22,639 bases of DNA from a virus: IMG/VR virus record IMGVR_UViG_3300046466_000049, positions 1 through 22,639 of that record. One strand, written 5' to 3'. Numbering within the stretch: the stretch's first letter is position 1; the number at the start of each line of letters is the position of its first letter. A model generated the notes under the pieces. The model did not search any database and was not told the DNA's origin. It saw only the letters and a list, made by a program, of their open reading frames with translations. Below, in pieces: positions 6,884 to 14,089 of the stretch. Position numbers and translations under genes: made by a program.

Positions 6884-7879
6884 TTAAGTTATGCGACCCT
6901 CTGCCTGAGCAGCAAAGATGTCACGTTCAATTTTTGCCCTCTCCTCATCACGACCTTTGAACTTGCCTTTTCGTACATCGTCATAAAACGCAGCTATATC
7001 AGCTGTGCTATATGATGGTTTAGATCCAGCAGGTGTATTAGCCCCAGCACTTCTGCTTTTCTTAGGGGCAACCTGTTGCTTAAGTTCGTCTTGATTTGTG
7101 GACTTCACCTGTTGAGCAGATCCGTTACCGTTTAAGTCTGACCAAGATGTGAAGAATGCTGCTACCCTGTCAACATCATAACGCCTCTGAGCATCTTCAA
7201 GATATGCCTGTCTTGCCATACCCGATAGTGGGTCGACTTCTAACAACCATGTTTGAAAATTTTCATTCTCGTTAATACTTTGCCAGTCTGGAACAATAGT
7301 AGAAAGTTTAGACCAGAATAATTGCTCTTGAGTATCACCAACTTGATTAGCTAGTTGTTGAACTTGCGGAACAGTATTCTGTGCCATTTGAGCAATTTGT
7401 GCTTTCAAAGCGCTAACTTCTCCTAACAAATTACCCGTCTCTTCTTTGGTAACTTTACGCATAATATCTATAGACTCACCATACTCGTTAAGCTCTTCGT
7501 CACTTAGTATTGGCTTCGGAGCTTCTTGCGGCTGTTGCTTCTGTTGGTTAATAGTCGCAATCAACTGCTCAAACTGGTTTATCTTAGATCCTTGTTCCTG
7601 CACCATTTGTTTTAGCTGGGGAACTTCTGCGTTATACATTCCTTGAAGAGTCTTGTACTTTTGTTGCCAATTAGTACCCTTCTCTTGATTGTCCTCTGAG
7701 TGCTCTCCAGAAGACTCGACCGCAACTTCTTCTACACTGTCGGCAGGGGGAATAGTCTCAGTGGCCTCCGCCTCTGCTTGAGGGGCCTCCTGATTCTCAT
7801 TCACTTCATCAGTGTTTAATTCTTTATACAACTCTTGTACTGCCTCAGACTGTTTCTGAACTTGCTTTGGTATTGCCAT
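6884..7879 (-). CDS. Capsid scaffold protein, 331 aa
   Basis: AAGGAG lies just upstream of the ATG at 7879. The protein is acidic at its N-terminus (Glu/Ala-rich, residues 20-65). A coiled-coil stretch begins near NWQQKYKTLQGMYN (about 71) and continues through a Gln-rich segment to about 115. A second helical segment lies near 150-190 (LLGEVSALKAQIAQMAQN). A basic linker (KKSRSAG) and a charged C-terminal helix (RDEERAKIERDIFAAQAEG) end it. Scaffolds usually bind the shell through a basic C-terminal helix. Its place between portal and major capsid genes agrees. It should direct procapsid assembly and be lost or cleaved on maturation. No protease domain is visible. Confidence 0.8.
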   Translation of the reverse strand: MAIPKQVQKQSEAVQELYKELNTDEVNENQEAPQAEAEATETIPPADSVEEVAVESSGEHSEDNQEKGTNWQQKYKTLQGMYNAEVPQLKQMVQEQGSKINQFEQLIATINQQKQQPQEAPKPILSDEELNEYGESIDIMRKVTKEETGNLLGEVSALKAQIAQMAQNTVPQVQQLANQVGDTQEQLFWSKLSTIVPDWQSINENENFQTWLLEVDPLSGMARQAYLEDAQRRYDVDRVAAFFTSWSDLNGNGSAQQVKSTNQDELKQQVAPKKSRSAGANTPAGSKPSYSTADIAAFYDDVRKGKFKGRDEERAKIERDIFAAQAEGRIT

Positions 7880-7920
7880 TTTTCGCTCCTTAAGGTATGC
7901 GTGTTAGGCGGCTGGTCATA

Positions 7921-8136
7921 CTAAACCTTTGCCGCTGTTGATGGGGCTTCTTTAATTAACTTGACTATTTCGCCAAGAACTTGACACCGCCCCTGTTGTA
8001 GCGCCACGTTATTAATGACACTTGGTAAGGTTTCTAACTCATGTAACCTCCAAGCCTCAATAAATTCTAATATCTCTGGAAACTGTTTGGATACAGCCGC
8101 CAGACTTTGTAATGTTTTAGCATCAGGTCTAATCAT
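7921..8136 (-). CDS. Small protein between portal and scaffold, 71 aa
   Basis: The ATG at 8136 overlaps the stop of the portal gene by 4 nt (ATGA). The product is short and mostly helical: MIRPDAKTLQSLAAVSKQFP, then LEFIEAWRLHELETL and a C-terminal LGEIVKLIKEAP. It has no Cys pairs or membrane segment. Equivalent short helical ORFs often sit between portal and scaffold in phages of this type, and their function is not known to me. Translational coupling to the portal suggests a part in procapsid assembly; that is inference. Confidence 0.6.
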   Translation of the reverse strand: MIRPDAKTLQSLAAVSKQFPEILEFIEAWRLHELETLPSVINNVALQQGRCQVLGEIVKLIKEAPSTAAKV

Positions 8137-10202
8137 TGGCTATTCCCTGTAGACCTGTTCATAACTGTATTTGCACCCATGCCACCTGCTGGATTACCAG
8201 CGGGGTCAGTTACCTGCCCTTGTTGTGGCTGTTGTGCTTGCTGCATTTGTTGCTGCTCTTGTTGTGCTTTTAATATGCGAGACTTAAATGCTTCTTTCTC
8301 TTTCGATGGAATAATATCATCGACTGGCATCTGAAGCCCTTTAGCAACTTCCCTAAGGATAGCAGCCCTGCCTTCTGTACCAAGGATCTGTGAATCAATC
8401 TCATTACCTGTAGCATTAAGAAACTCAATACGTCTGATATTAACAGTCTCTTTAACAGCTAGGTTAACAGCACCTTTCGGTACAATAGCCAGATCACCCT
8501 TGATAGATTCATCATCATTATACCGCATATTATACAAGAATATCCTGTGGATAACTGGTTTGATAACATCATTATCTATATGCATAACTACCTGACGTAT
8601 ACCTTTACCTGCTGATCCCATCAACATTGAAAGTCCAGAGGCAGTTCGACCTGCACCCTGAACGTTCAAGTCTCCAGTGACATAGGAAGGAATGCCACTA
8701 TGGTCGTCTGCCAACTTAGCAAACTTATCATATATAGCCGCTAACGTATTTGCATTATCCTCAGGCTGTGTAAACCTAACTGCAGGTGCGTTAGCTCCAA
8801 GGGGATCGTTTGTTACTTGCCAGATTTTCCACGGGTGGAGCTGCGTGATGTCTTCGTTCGGCGGGATTCTTTCGAGATTAACTTCGACCTGAGGCCCGCT
8901 AGATATGCCCATGTTATTAACAAGCGCTCTTGTAGCTGCGTTACAAACATTTTGGACATCTTCAATAATTTCTGGTATACCTTTACCCCAAAACGCTCCA
9001 GGGGATTTAATAAATGATGTTTTAGCATATGGTTTTTCTCCTAGTGGGTCGTAATTTAAGACCGCTTTAATTACGTAATTACCTATCACCCACACGTTTG
9101 CGTCATACTCTTTGGCTTGGTCTGGAACCATTTCTTTGTCCATACCCCACTCAACAAGCATTTGACCGCTAACCTTGCCCCAAAACTCTAAGGCATCATA
9201 CATACTTGTAGGTCGCCTATGAGTGCTAAATTTACGTTCTTCTTCATCCTTTGAATATTCAAAATCTTCTGTTATCCAGCTACCATAATCATTTACACCT
9301 AACTCTAACAACTCACGAATAGCATCGTCATCATACCCAGGCAGACCAATAAGCTCGGAAAGATCAGATCTGCTGAGCTTGTGGTGCTCAAAAAGATAAC
9401 CATCATTTATATGTGAAACTCCTGGCTCTGGATAAATATTAAACGGATCAACCCGTTCAAACTCTGGTGCTATAACCTCATCAGCACTAACTGTGGTCAT
9501 CTCAGACGACTGGTCGTATTTAATACGCCTCTGTCTGCGAATGACAGGCCCTTTGAGAAAAGCACATGGAAAAGTTACTAGATCAGTAATAAATTCATTA
9601 AATGATTCAGACCAACCGCCATGAGCAAACTGATCATTGATAGTGATTTTCATTTTGTCTGCACGATTCTGTGCACCCTGCAACATTCCGAATCGGAAGT
9701 CTTGAGTCACCATTTCTTTTAATTCACTAAGCTGAGCTGGTGTAGGGGCTTGCCCCATCTGTTTAATCATATCAACAACAGATTCAGCAAACGCCTCTTG
9801 TATCTCTGCTTGTTGTAAAGGTGTAAGTTCTGGAATAGGCGTAGGCTCTAAGTCCCAAGGGGGTGTACCCGAATCTAACAGTATGTCACGTAACCAAGAT
9901 TCAGCGCCTCGGCACTTGACTTCAGTTAACATCATGTAAATTTCTGAGCCGCCTTGAGATTGTATAGCCGCTAATTTATCTGCCTCGTACTCACCATTAC
10001 GTTGCCGCAATGCTTTAAGCATAATATTTTCAATAGGATCTTTAGCTTCTTTAGCTGCATGCCAACACTCTTGTATATGTGAGTGTAATCCTAATATATA
10101 AGGCTCATTCTGTCTGTCTTGCAAAGCAGCCTTTGCTGCAGCTTCTTCTTCAGCTACAAGCTCTGCATTGCCTACAACACGTAACATTCTAAGCCCAACC
10201 AT
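8133..10202 (-). CDS. Portal protein, 689 aa
   Basis: This is the largest complete gene in the virion arm, two genes downstream of the terminase. The product has a helical N-terminus, a central portal core (ERVDPFNIYPEPG near 250-265, EDFEYSKDEEE, PYAKTSFIKSPGAFWGKGIPEIIEDVQ near 390, RALVNNMGISSGPQVEVN), then the DHSGIPSYVTGD / GAGRTASGLSMLMGSA region near 500-530 and a Gln-rich barrel-like tail (QQEQQQMQQAQQ) to the end. This matches the long P22-like portal proteins of podoviruses. It should form the dodecameric ring at one capsid vertex that docks the terminase and tail. The start shares a base with the TAA upstream; no strong ribosome site is visible, so coupling is likely. Confidence 0.85.
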   Translation of the reverse strand: MVGLRMLRVVGNAELVAEEEAAAKAALQDRQNEPYILGLHSHIQECWHAAKEAKDPIENIMLKALRQRNGEYEADKLAAIQSQGGSEIYMMLTEVKCRGAESWLRDILLDSGTPPWDLEPTPIPELTPLQQAEIQEAFAESVVDMIKQMGQAPTPAQLSELKEMVTQDFRFGMLQGAQNRADKMKITINDQFAHGGWSESFNEFITDLVTFPCAFLKGPVIRRQRRIKYDQSSEMTTVSADEVIAPEFERVDPFNIYPEPGVSHINDGYLFEHHKLSRSDLSELIGLPGYDDDAIRELLELGVNDYGSWITEDFEYSKDEEERKFSTHRRPTSMYDALEFWGKVSGQMLVEWGMDKEMVPDQAKEYDANVWVIGNYVIKAVLNYDPLGEKPYAKTSFIKSPGAFWGKGIPEIIEDVQNVCNAATRALVNNMGISSGPQVEVNLERIPPNEDITQLHPWKIWQVTNDPLGANAPAVRFTQPEDNANTLAAIYDKFAKLADDHSGIPSYVTGDLNVQGAGRTASGLSMLMGSAGKGIRQVVMHIDNDVIKPVIHRIFLYNMRYNDDESIKGDLAIVPKGAVNLAVKETVNIRRIEFLNATGNEIDSQILGTEGRAAILREVAKGLQMPVDDIIPSKEKEAFKSRILKAQQEQQQMQQAQQPQQGQVTDPAGNPAGGMGANTVMNRSTGNSQ

Positions 10203-10447
10203 TACGCCATCCCTGTTCCGTAGCCTGAACCTTTCTTACGAGACTTCTTAGCCTTGGCCATCTTTTCTTCATCATCCTCATCATCATCGTCTTTTTTCTT
10301 ACGCTTAGCCATATCATTACTATACTGCATAGCAGGGCCAACTAGCCCGCCTGTAATGTATGGTCTACGAAAATCGCCAGCAGTCCCGTTCATCTTAGGA
10401 TTGTCTGATGATCGCATGTAAGGTTTTCCACCGCCGCATTTACCCAT
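10202..10447 (-). CDS. Small charged protein upstream of portal, 81 aa
   Basis: The start is set at the ATG at 10447, with GGAGG 5 nt upstream; the longer TTG start at 10459 overlaps that site and is unlikely. The product begins MGKCGGGKPYMRSS, has a Gly/Pro middle with RRPYITGGLVGPAMQY, then a KRKKKDDDDEDDEEK block and a basic Lys/Ser/Gly tail. It is probably largely disordered. It is the first gene after the terminator that separates it from the terminase, and overlaps the portal start (TAATG). Function unknown; its charge pattern would suit interaction with DNA or capsid proteins. Confidence 0.6.
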   Translation of the reverse strand: MGKCGGGKPYMRSSDNPKMNGTAGDFRRPYITGGLVGPAMQYSNDMAKRKKKDDDDEDDEEKMAKAKKSRKKGSGYGTGMA

Positions 10448-10452
10448 AGTCA

Positions 10453-10457
10453 CCTCC
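10453..10457 (-). promoter_or_regulatory. Ribosome binding site deciding the start at 10447
   Basis: GGAGG on the minus strand lies 5 nt before the ATG at 10447. A longer frame could start at the TTG at 10459, but that codon overlaps this site. Confidence 0.65.
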
Positions 10458-10472
10458 AATAACTGACAACTT

Positions 10473-10505
10473 GTTATAGTTTACTCGAAAAAATAGCCCC
10501 GTCAA
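10473..10505 (-). promoter_or_regulatory. Candidate promoter for the portal-capsid-tail operon
   Basis: On the minus strand, TTGACG (10505-10500) is followed after 16 nt by TAAACT (10483-10478), or after 21 nt by TATAAC (10478-10473). The -35-like box lies inside the 3' arm of the terminator stem just upstream, so the two elements overlap. It would supply transcription to all late virion genes after terminase transcripts stop. The -10 match is modest, so this is a candidate only. Confidence 0.4.
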
Positions 10506-10533
10506 GTGGAAAGGAGTAAAACTTGACGGGGCT
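10488..10533 (-). terminator. Rho-independent terminator after terminase
   Basis: A perfect 13-bp inverted repeat (10495-10507 and 10521-10533, core AGCCCCGTCAAGT) has a 13-nt loop. On the minus strand it is followed by TATTTTTT (10495-10488). It lies 66 nt after the terminase stop and points the same way. The plus-strand side has no T-run, so it works for minus-strand transcription only. Confidence 0.85.
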
Positions 10534-10598
10534 TAAGTTAGGGAGGTTTGCCAGTGGAGTAACATTCCAACCCAAGGGAGGTCTACCAATGTCGAAAG

Positions 10599-11978
10599 CT
10601 ACGTCCACCCTACAGCTGCTACTCTGCGCACTTCACGAGCTTGGGGGGTGAGTGTGCCTTCACCTATAGAATGTATATGCATCATTAAATATTGTAAAGC
10701 CTCAGCTACATGTGAATGTTTATTTTTTTCAACAGTTCCGTTTTTCTTATGGAATCTATACCCACCCATCATAGCTGACTTAAGATGTGTGCAGCGGGGG
10801 TCAAGTAAGAATGCAGCATCTCCGTCTGCCTGTCGCATTAGGAAATCATCAACAGCTGACAGCCTAGCTGACACACTGTTAGTTTTTGCAGGGAATACTT
10901 TGAAGCCTTCTGCTTTTATTATGTCAACAGCAGAACGCTCATCAGTCTGTGCTCTTTGTGTACCAGCAGGATCAACCACGATTATAACTGGACAGCTAGA
11001 GAATCTTTCATAGATAAGTGGACGAATGATTGTGCGGACGAAACGCTGAATACCCATATCAAAGGAGACCGCCTCATCAAATATCAGCGCTCGCCCACGG
11101 GGATCTAATTGCCCGAAAACTGCTGCGGGTGTCAAGCCTAAGTCCATACCGATAATAACAGAGCGCACACCATTAACAATAGGAGCGAGCGTAGACGTTG
11201 CCATATGGTAGTCTGGCCTGAAGTATTTGTATACTGGTTGCCCCGCTGAGCTGAGTCCGTACTCACCGTCAATAAAGACCCGTACATATTCTTCTGAACG
11301 TCCTTGGGTGTCATAATATCCATCTGGTAAATTCTCCACGTTTTCTGCAAGAGTGCTTCTGCCTGATGGCTGTTTGAACACATCCCAACCATTATTATTG
11401 TTGCTGACCCCATCTTTCGGATCTAGCTTTTCCATCTGGTAATACCACCATGTATCCATAGTTGGGGGATTGGTGTCTCCCCACATACCAAACCATGAGG
11501 GCCCTCCATCCTTGGCGGACGGGAATCTACCAATACGTTTGGACATAGCATCCACAATCTCTGGGTTAATATCTCTACACTCATTGAACCACGCAAAGGT
11601 CAACTCAAGTGAGTTTAGGTTCGCCACATCATCTGCATCATCGAGTGCACGAAACATAATCTCGCACTCGACATCACCAACCTTAAAGAAGTAGGTCTTA
11701 GTTGTACGCATGAAGTTACCGCATGTGCCTGGTGGGAACCAATCGAGAAACGTCTTAATGGTCGTATCAGTCAACTGACGAACAGTTTCACGAACAACCG
11801 CAGCACGGGAGCGTCTCACCCCGTCCTGACTGGGAGCTTGTTGTGATGCCCTACGGACAATTTCAAAACAGCTCGCCACCGACTTACCTGACCCGACTGG
11901 CCCCATAAGTACACGCATCTTTGCATCAGACTTCATAAAAGCTGTGCATGTCTTTGATGGTGTAAAGTCTATGTTCAT
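10599..11978 (-). CDS. terL: Terminase large subunit, 459 aa
   Basis: The product is the DNA-packaging ATPase and nuclease. The Walker A motif is GPVGSGKS at residues 26-33. A Walker B-like segment with the catalytic Glu is LTFAWFNE, Glu133. The C-terminal nuclease domain shows the RNase H-like acidic positions: GMDLGLTPAAVFGQ near 274, VIIVVDPAGTQR near 337, and HVAEALQYL near 428. The length is normal for the family and there is no inserted homing endonuclease or intein. The start at 11978 overlaps the stop of the 47-aa gene (ATGA). A strong terminator follows, so packaging genes can be expressed apart from the capsid genes. It acts at the portal on concatemeric DNA. Confidence 0.92.
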   Translation of the reverse strand: MNIDFTPSKTCTAFMKSDAKMRVLMGPVGSGKSVASCFEIVRRASQQAPSQDGVRRSRAAVVRETVRQLTDTTIKTFLDWFPPGTCGNFMRTTKTYFFKVGDVECEIMFRALDDADDVANLNSLELTFAWFNECRDINPEIVDAMSKRIGRFPSAKDGGPSWFGMWGDTNPPTMDTWWYYQMEKLDPKDGVSNNNNGWDVFKQPSGRSTLAENVENLPDGYYDTQGRSEEYVRVFIDGEYGLSSAGQPVYKYFRPDYHMATSTLAPIVNGVRSVIIGMDLGLTPAAVFGQLDPRGRALIFDEAVSFDMGIQRFVRTIIRPLIYERFSSCPVIIVVDPAGTQRAQTDERSAVDIIKAEGFKVFPAKTNSVSARLSAVDDFLMRQADGDAAFLLDPRCTHLKSAMMGGYRFHKKNGTVEKNKHSHVAEALQYLMMHIHSIGEGTLTPQAREVRRVAAVGWT

Positions 11979-12118
11979 ATCTTACTCAGCAAAATTATAG
12001 CATAGGGTTTGTCAGCGTTGGGGTTTTTACGCAGCACCTTCTGTCTGAAAGCAACACCCTCAAGTTCAAGTAATTTGCCTATAGCCTCACATTCATCCAA
12101 CGTCTTGAATGTCGCCAT
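11975..12118 (-). CDS. 47-aa protein between small and large terminase genes
   Basis: The start is placed at the ATG at 12118 because GAGGGG lies about 6 nt upstream; a longer frame to 12229 lacks such a site and would run deep into the neighbouring gene. The gene overlaps the upstream gene by 26 nt and terminase by 4 nt (ATGA). The product reads MATFKTLDECEAIGKLLELE, then GVAFRQKVLRKNP and a hydrophobic end YAIILLSKI. It looks like a compact alpha/beta mini-protein with no known motif. Close overlap on both sides supports expression with the terminase genes. Function unknown. Confidence 0.55.
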   Translation of the reverse strand: MATFKTLDECEAIGKLLELEGVAFRQKVLRKNPNADKPYAIILLSKI

Positions 12119-12602
12119 CGGTTTCCCCTCGTACGTGTTCGAGAACCTCTCTCTCAGGTTCTTGATCAATAGTGGCCGTTGCGATGTGCTCTTGACCTCC
12201 GAGGTTAATTGTAATTTTAACTCCGCCACTTTGCCCCTCTATAGCTGTATCGTTCTTTGGTTCTAATCCGCCCCACTTAACAGTTGACTTTATCAAGTCA
12301 GCTTTAACTGCAGGCGATACTTCTGGAGAATGAATTAATGTCCAACTAGTTGTCAGTAGTTCTTCGGCTTGTGCTCGGGCCTTGAGCTTGAACGTCATGC
12401 CTTTCTCTTTGATGTCATCCCTATAAGAGTTGACCTGCTTGAGAAACACAGGGTCTTTGTTGAACACCAACACATCATCGGTACTAACCGAGTGTCGTTC
12501 TTTCAGTTCGTCCAAGGTCTCGCCACTGCCTTCTAGCATAAGCGCTATATCGAAAGCTAGTCGGTTTGACCACTTAGTATGTTTAAGCGGTAACGTATCC
12601 AT
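12093..12602 (-). CDS. Terminase small subunit-like protein, 169 aa
   Basis: The ATG at 12602 is chosen over the TTG at 12638, which coincides with a promoter-like TTGACA. The N-terminus has a probable helix-turn-helix (ALMLEGSGETLDELKERHSV), then VFLKQVNSYRDDIKEKGMTF and a helical AQAEELLTTSWTLIHSPEVS core, followed by VKADLIKSTVKWGGLEP. This layout fits small terminase-like DNA-recognition proteins of phages, and it is the first gene of the terminase operon. The C-terminus has a Gly/Ile beta stretch (GVKITINLGGQ) and an acidic tail. It should recognise the packaging site and regulate the large subunit. The call rests on motif pattern and position. Confidence 0.6.
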   Translation of the reverse strand: MDTLPLKHTKWSNRLAFDIALMLEGSGETLDELKERHSVSTDDVLVFNKDPVFLKQVNSYRDDIKEKGMTFKLKARAQAEELLTTSWTLIHSPEVSPAVKADLIKSTVKWGGLEPKNDTAIEGQSGGVKITINLGGQEHIATATIDQEPEREVLEHVRGETDGDIQDVG

Positions 12603-12609
12603 ATGGTTG

Positions 12610-12638
12610 ATCCTATGTGTAATGTACAATCCTGTCAA
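12610..12638 (-). promoter_or_regulatory. Candidate promoter for the packaging operon, possibly leaderless
   Basis: On the minus strand, a perfect TTGACA (12638-12633) is followed after 17 nt by TAGGAT (12615-12610). The -10-like box ends 7 nt before the ATG at 12602, so transcription would begin at or next to the start codon. Either the mRNA is leaderless or the AGGAT is a ribosome site fed by a promoter further upstream. Confidence 0.45.
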
Positions 12639-12806
12639 GAAACTTTGTAACTTTACACCTTCTAAAAAACGGCTCTTGTTATGAGAGGGTTACTTATATA
12701 CAAGGCGGTCATAAAACCAAATCCATGTACCCCCCTCCGACACACCCTATGGGTAATCGGTCAATCGAAAATATACCCCCCTATAACCCGCAGTTTCCCT
12801 AGCAAC

Positions 12807-12835
12807 TTGACATTGTGTCACGTTTTTGCCTTAAT
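12807..12835 (+). promoter_or_regulatory. Candidate early promoter for the 12925 operon
   Basis: TTGACA (12807-12812) and CTTAAT (12830-12835) are 17 nt apart. Transcription would start near 12842, about 80 nt before the first gene. The 11-nt GCAACTTGACA that includes the -35 box recurs exactly at 14303-14313, upstream of the second plus-strand operon. Confidence 0.5.
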
Positions 12836-12840
12836 GAAGT

Positions 12841-12891
12841 TGTCAGCAGGGCATGGTGTCCAGCTGACATAACCCGCCACGCACAGCGTGG
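12841..12891 (+). promoter_or_regulatory. Leader with two stem-loops before the first early gene
   Basis: TGTCAGC (12841-12847) pairs with GCTGACA (12863-12869) around a 15-nt loop. CCACGC (12877-12882) pairs with GCGTGG (12886-12891) around an ACA triloop. Both lie between the expected transcription start and the AGGAGG ribosome site. They could be a protein operator at the DNA level or protective/regulatory RNA hairpins. Confidence 0.4.
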
Positions 12892-12924
12892 TCTGTGTGT
12901 GGCACAACCTAGGAGGTATGACTT

Positions 12925-13344
12925 ATGTCATCATCTTATAACGGGTTGGTTGCACTCGATACTAGCAACCAAAAGGGTGTTCGCACTGTCGTGTTAAAGC
13001 GTGGTGTGGACGTTGGTGATAATCCAAATACGCCTGAGGTCACACTCAAGCGCTTGGAAGGTTTGCCTAAGGGTACGGCGTTGAACCCGTACAACTTCAA
13101 CATCATTGCATTCGATACGAATGTGAGGCTGAGGAAGAAAGGCGAACAGCTAACCATTGACCATCTTCGAGCAGTGCTCAAGAAGCTGGGCGATGACGCT
13201 AAGGTTTGGGTCTCTCCTTGCTGGAAGAGTTTCGGTAAGCCACCGAAGCTGAACATAGCGAAGGCGAGCGAGACATCGAACTTCGGTTCTCGCAAGTCTG
13301 CAGTCGACAAGTTCGACTTCGGATACACACTACCGCTTAAGTAG
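12925..13344 (+). CDS. Early protein of unknown function, 139 aa
   Basis: AGGAGG (12911-12916) lies 8 nt before the ATG. The product begins MSSSYNGLVALDTSNQKGVR, has a basic middle (RLRKKGEQLTIDHLRAVLKK), a VWVSPCWKSFGKPPKLNIA segment, and a C-terminus rich in Lys, Phe and Gly. It is basic, has one Cys and no membrane segment. Residues 44-100 look alpha/beta, but I recognise no family. As the first gene after the early promoter candidate, followed by a stem-loop, it could be an early takeover or DNA-binding protein; that is inference from position. Its codons use more G/C at third positions than the later plus-strand genes. Confidence 0.65.
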   Translation: MSSSYNGLVALDTSNQKGVRTVVLKRGVDVGDNPNTPEVTLKRLEGLPKGTALNPYNFNIIAFDTNVRLRKKGEQLTIDHLRAVLKKLGDDAKVWVSPCWKSFGKPPKLNIAKASETSNFGSRKSAVDKFDFGYTLPLK

Positions 13345-13352
13345 TAAACCCA

Positions 13353-13374
13353 GAGAGGAGCTTCGGCTCCTCTC
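13353..13374 (+). other. UUCG-capped stem-loop after the first early gene
   Basis: GAGAGGAGC (13353-13361) and GCTCCTCTC (13366-13374) form a perfect 9-bp stem with a TTCG tetraloop. No T-run follows (GCATTATCGA), and the next gene's ribosome site is 9 nt downstream. It is likely an RNA-stability or processing element, or a weak attenuator, not a full terminator. Confidence 0.6.
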
Positions 13375-13394
13375 GCATTATCGAGGAGGCAATT

Positions 13395-13565
13395 ATGCCA
13401 AAACTACGCACAACTACCTATCAGGTACGAGTCAGTGCCGATAAGTTCAAGGCTACGTATCACACCACAGTGTGTGCAACGTGGAGCCAAGCGAAACGTG
13501 TAGCCAAGCGCTGCATCGAGAAGCATGGTCTTGAAGCGAGGATACTGACAGTACGCAGTAGGTAA
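13395..13565 (+). CDS. Small basic early protein, 56 aa
   Basis: This short gene has a strong ribosome site, GAGGAGG at 13383-13389, 5 nt before the ATG, and lies between two perfect stem-loops. The product begins MPKLRTTTYQVRVSADKFKA and continues with TYHTTVCATWSQAKRVAKRC, IEKHGLEARILTVRSR. It is strongly basic, with two Cys. The shape suggests a short beta hairpin followed by a helix (SQAKRVAKRCIEKHG), as in very small nucleic-acid-binding proteins, but no family is recognised. It is probably co-transcribed with the genes either side. Function unknown. Confidence 0.65.
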   Translation: MPKLRTTTYQVRVSADKFKATYHTTVCATWSQAKRVAKRCIEKHGLEARILTVRSR

Positions 13566-13571
13566 TAACCC

Positions 13572-13600
13572 AGGGAGCACAGTGTGGCGCTGTGCTCCCT
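13572..13600 (+). other. Stem-loop after the second early gene
   Basis: AGGGAGCACAG (13572-13582) and CTGTGCTCCCT (13590-13600) form a perfect 11-bp stem with a 7-nt loop. The following ACTTTACAAAAGG has no real T-tract and leads into the next ribosome site. It resembles the stem-loop after the first early gene in position and length. Confidence 0.6.
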
Positions 13601-13621
13601 ACTTTACAAAAGGAGATAGCC

Positions 13622-13828
13622 ATGAAGATGTTCTTAGACGGATTTGGTATGGTCTTAATCATACTAGGCATACTATCAGCTAGTGGAGCAGCTGGTGATT
13701 GCGATGGTAATTGTATGGAGAACGCAAACTCAATAGGGTTTATGCTAATCATACTGTTCGGAAGTCTATGTGCTTGCCTGCTTGGAGGTATAATGATCCA
13801 TCTAGCAAGAAGAATAGAAGATATATAG
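13622..13828 (+). CDS. Small two-segment membrane protein, 68 aa
   Basis: AAAAGGAG lies 7 nt before the ATG at 13622; an upstream start would fall inside the stem-loop and is rejected. The product has two hydrophobic segments: about residues 9-26 (GMVLIILGILSASGAA) and about 38-61 (IGFMLIILFGSLCACLLGG). Between them is a polar loop with two Cys (CDGNCMENAN), and a short charged tail (ARRIEDI) ends it. This predicts a hairpin inner-membrane protein. Membrane mini-proteins in early phage operons may affect host membrane functions or superinfection, but nothing in the sequence fixes a role. A strong terminator follows directly. Confidence 0.65.
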   Translation: MKMFLDGFGMVLIILGILSASGAAGDCDGNCMENANSIGFMLIILFGSLCACLLGGIMIHLARRIEDI

Positions 13829-13870
13829 GAGACGGGGCTTCGGCCCCTCTCTTTTTCTTTTTATTTTTTA
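13829..13870 (+). terminator. Rho-independent terminator of the first early operon
   Basis: GGGGC-TTCG-GCCCC (13834-13847) is extended by a GAGA/TCTC pairing around one bulged C. A long T-rich tract follows (CTTTTTCTTTTTATTTTTTA, to about 13870). It starts directly after the membrane protein gene and points the same way. It ends the three-gene operon and insulates the non-coding region beyond. Confidence 0.9.
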
Positions 13871-14089
13871 CTTTCTATATCTATATACCATAGCTCGGGG
13901 GGTCATCGTGCGCTATTTGCGGCTATCTTACGGCTATATTGGGGGGGTCTAACTATACACTGTTAACAATCTATACGATATACAGCTAACATTACACAAC
14001 GAACACACATTTAGATTGCACAAGTTTACATGTAAAACAGCTTAACTGCCTGGCATCGCTCAAGTTTTGCACCATATAAGCGTCAAGTT

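Larger units (their letters stand above)
12603..12924. other. Divergent intergenic control region, 322 nt
   Basis: This gap separates the minus-strand virion arm from the plus-strand early arm. It holds a minus-strand promoter candidate, a plus-strand promoter candidate, two TACCCCCCT boxes (12728-12736 and 12774-12782) and two stem-loops before the first early gene. A 63-codon plus-strand frame inside it has no ribosome site and is not annotated. The layout is that of a bidirectional early/late switch (inference). Confidence 0.6.

Noticed and set aside
10543-10591. Imperfect direct repeat with GGGAGGTTTGCCAGT and GGGAGGTCTACCAAT, 35 nt apart
   Set aside because: Short and imperfect; no function can be argued beyond chance similarity.
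10589-10651. 20-codon plus-strand frame with a good GGGAGG ribosome site, antisense to the terminase 3' end
   Set aside because: Too short, lies mostly inside the terminase gene on the opposite strand, and has no promoter or coding evidence.
12119-12229. Longer start (84 aa) for the 47-aa protein upstream of terminase
   Set aside because: The extension lies inside the small-terminase-like gene in another frame and lacks a ribosome site; GAGGGG supports the start at 12118.
12603-12638. TTG start extending the small-terminase-like protein by 12 aa
   Set aside because: TTG is part of a perfect TTGACA -35 box, and a better ATG exists at 12602.
12681-12872. 63-codon plus-strand frame in the divergent control region
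   Set aside because: No ribosome site, overlaps the promoter candidate and C6 tracts, and the product has no coherent features.
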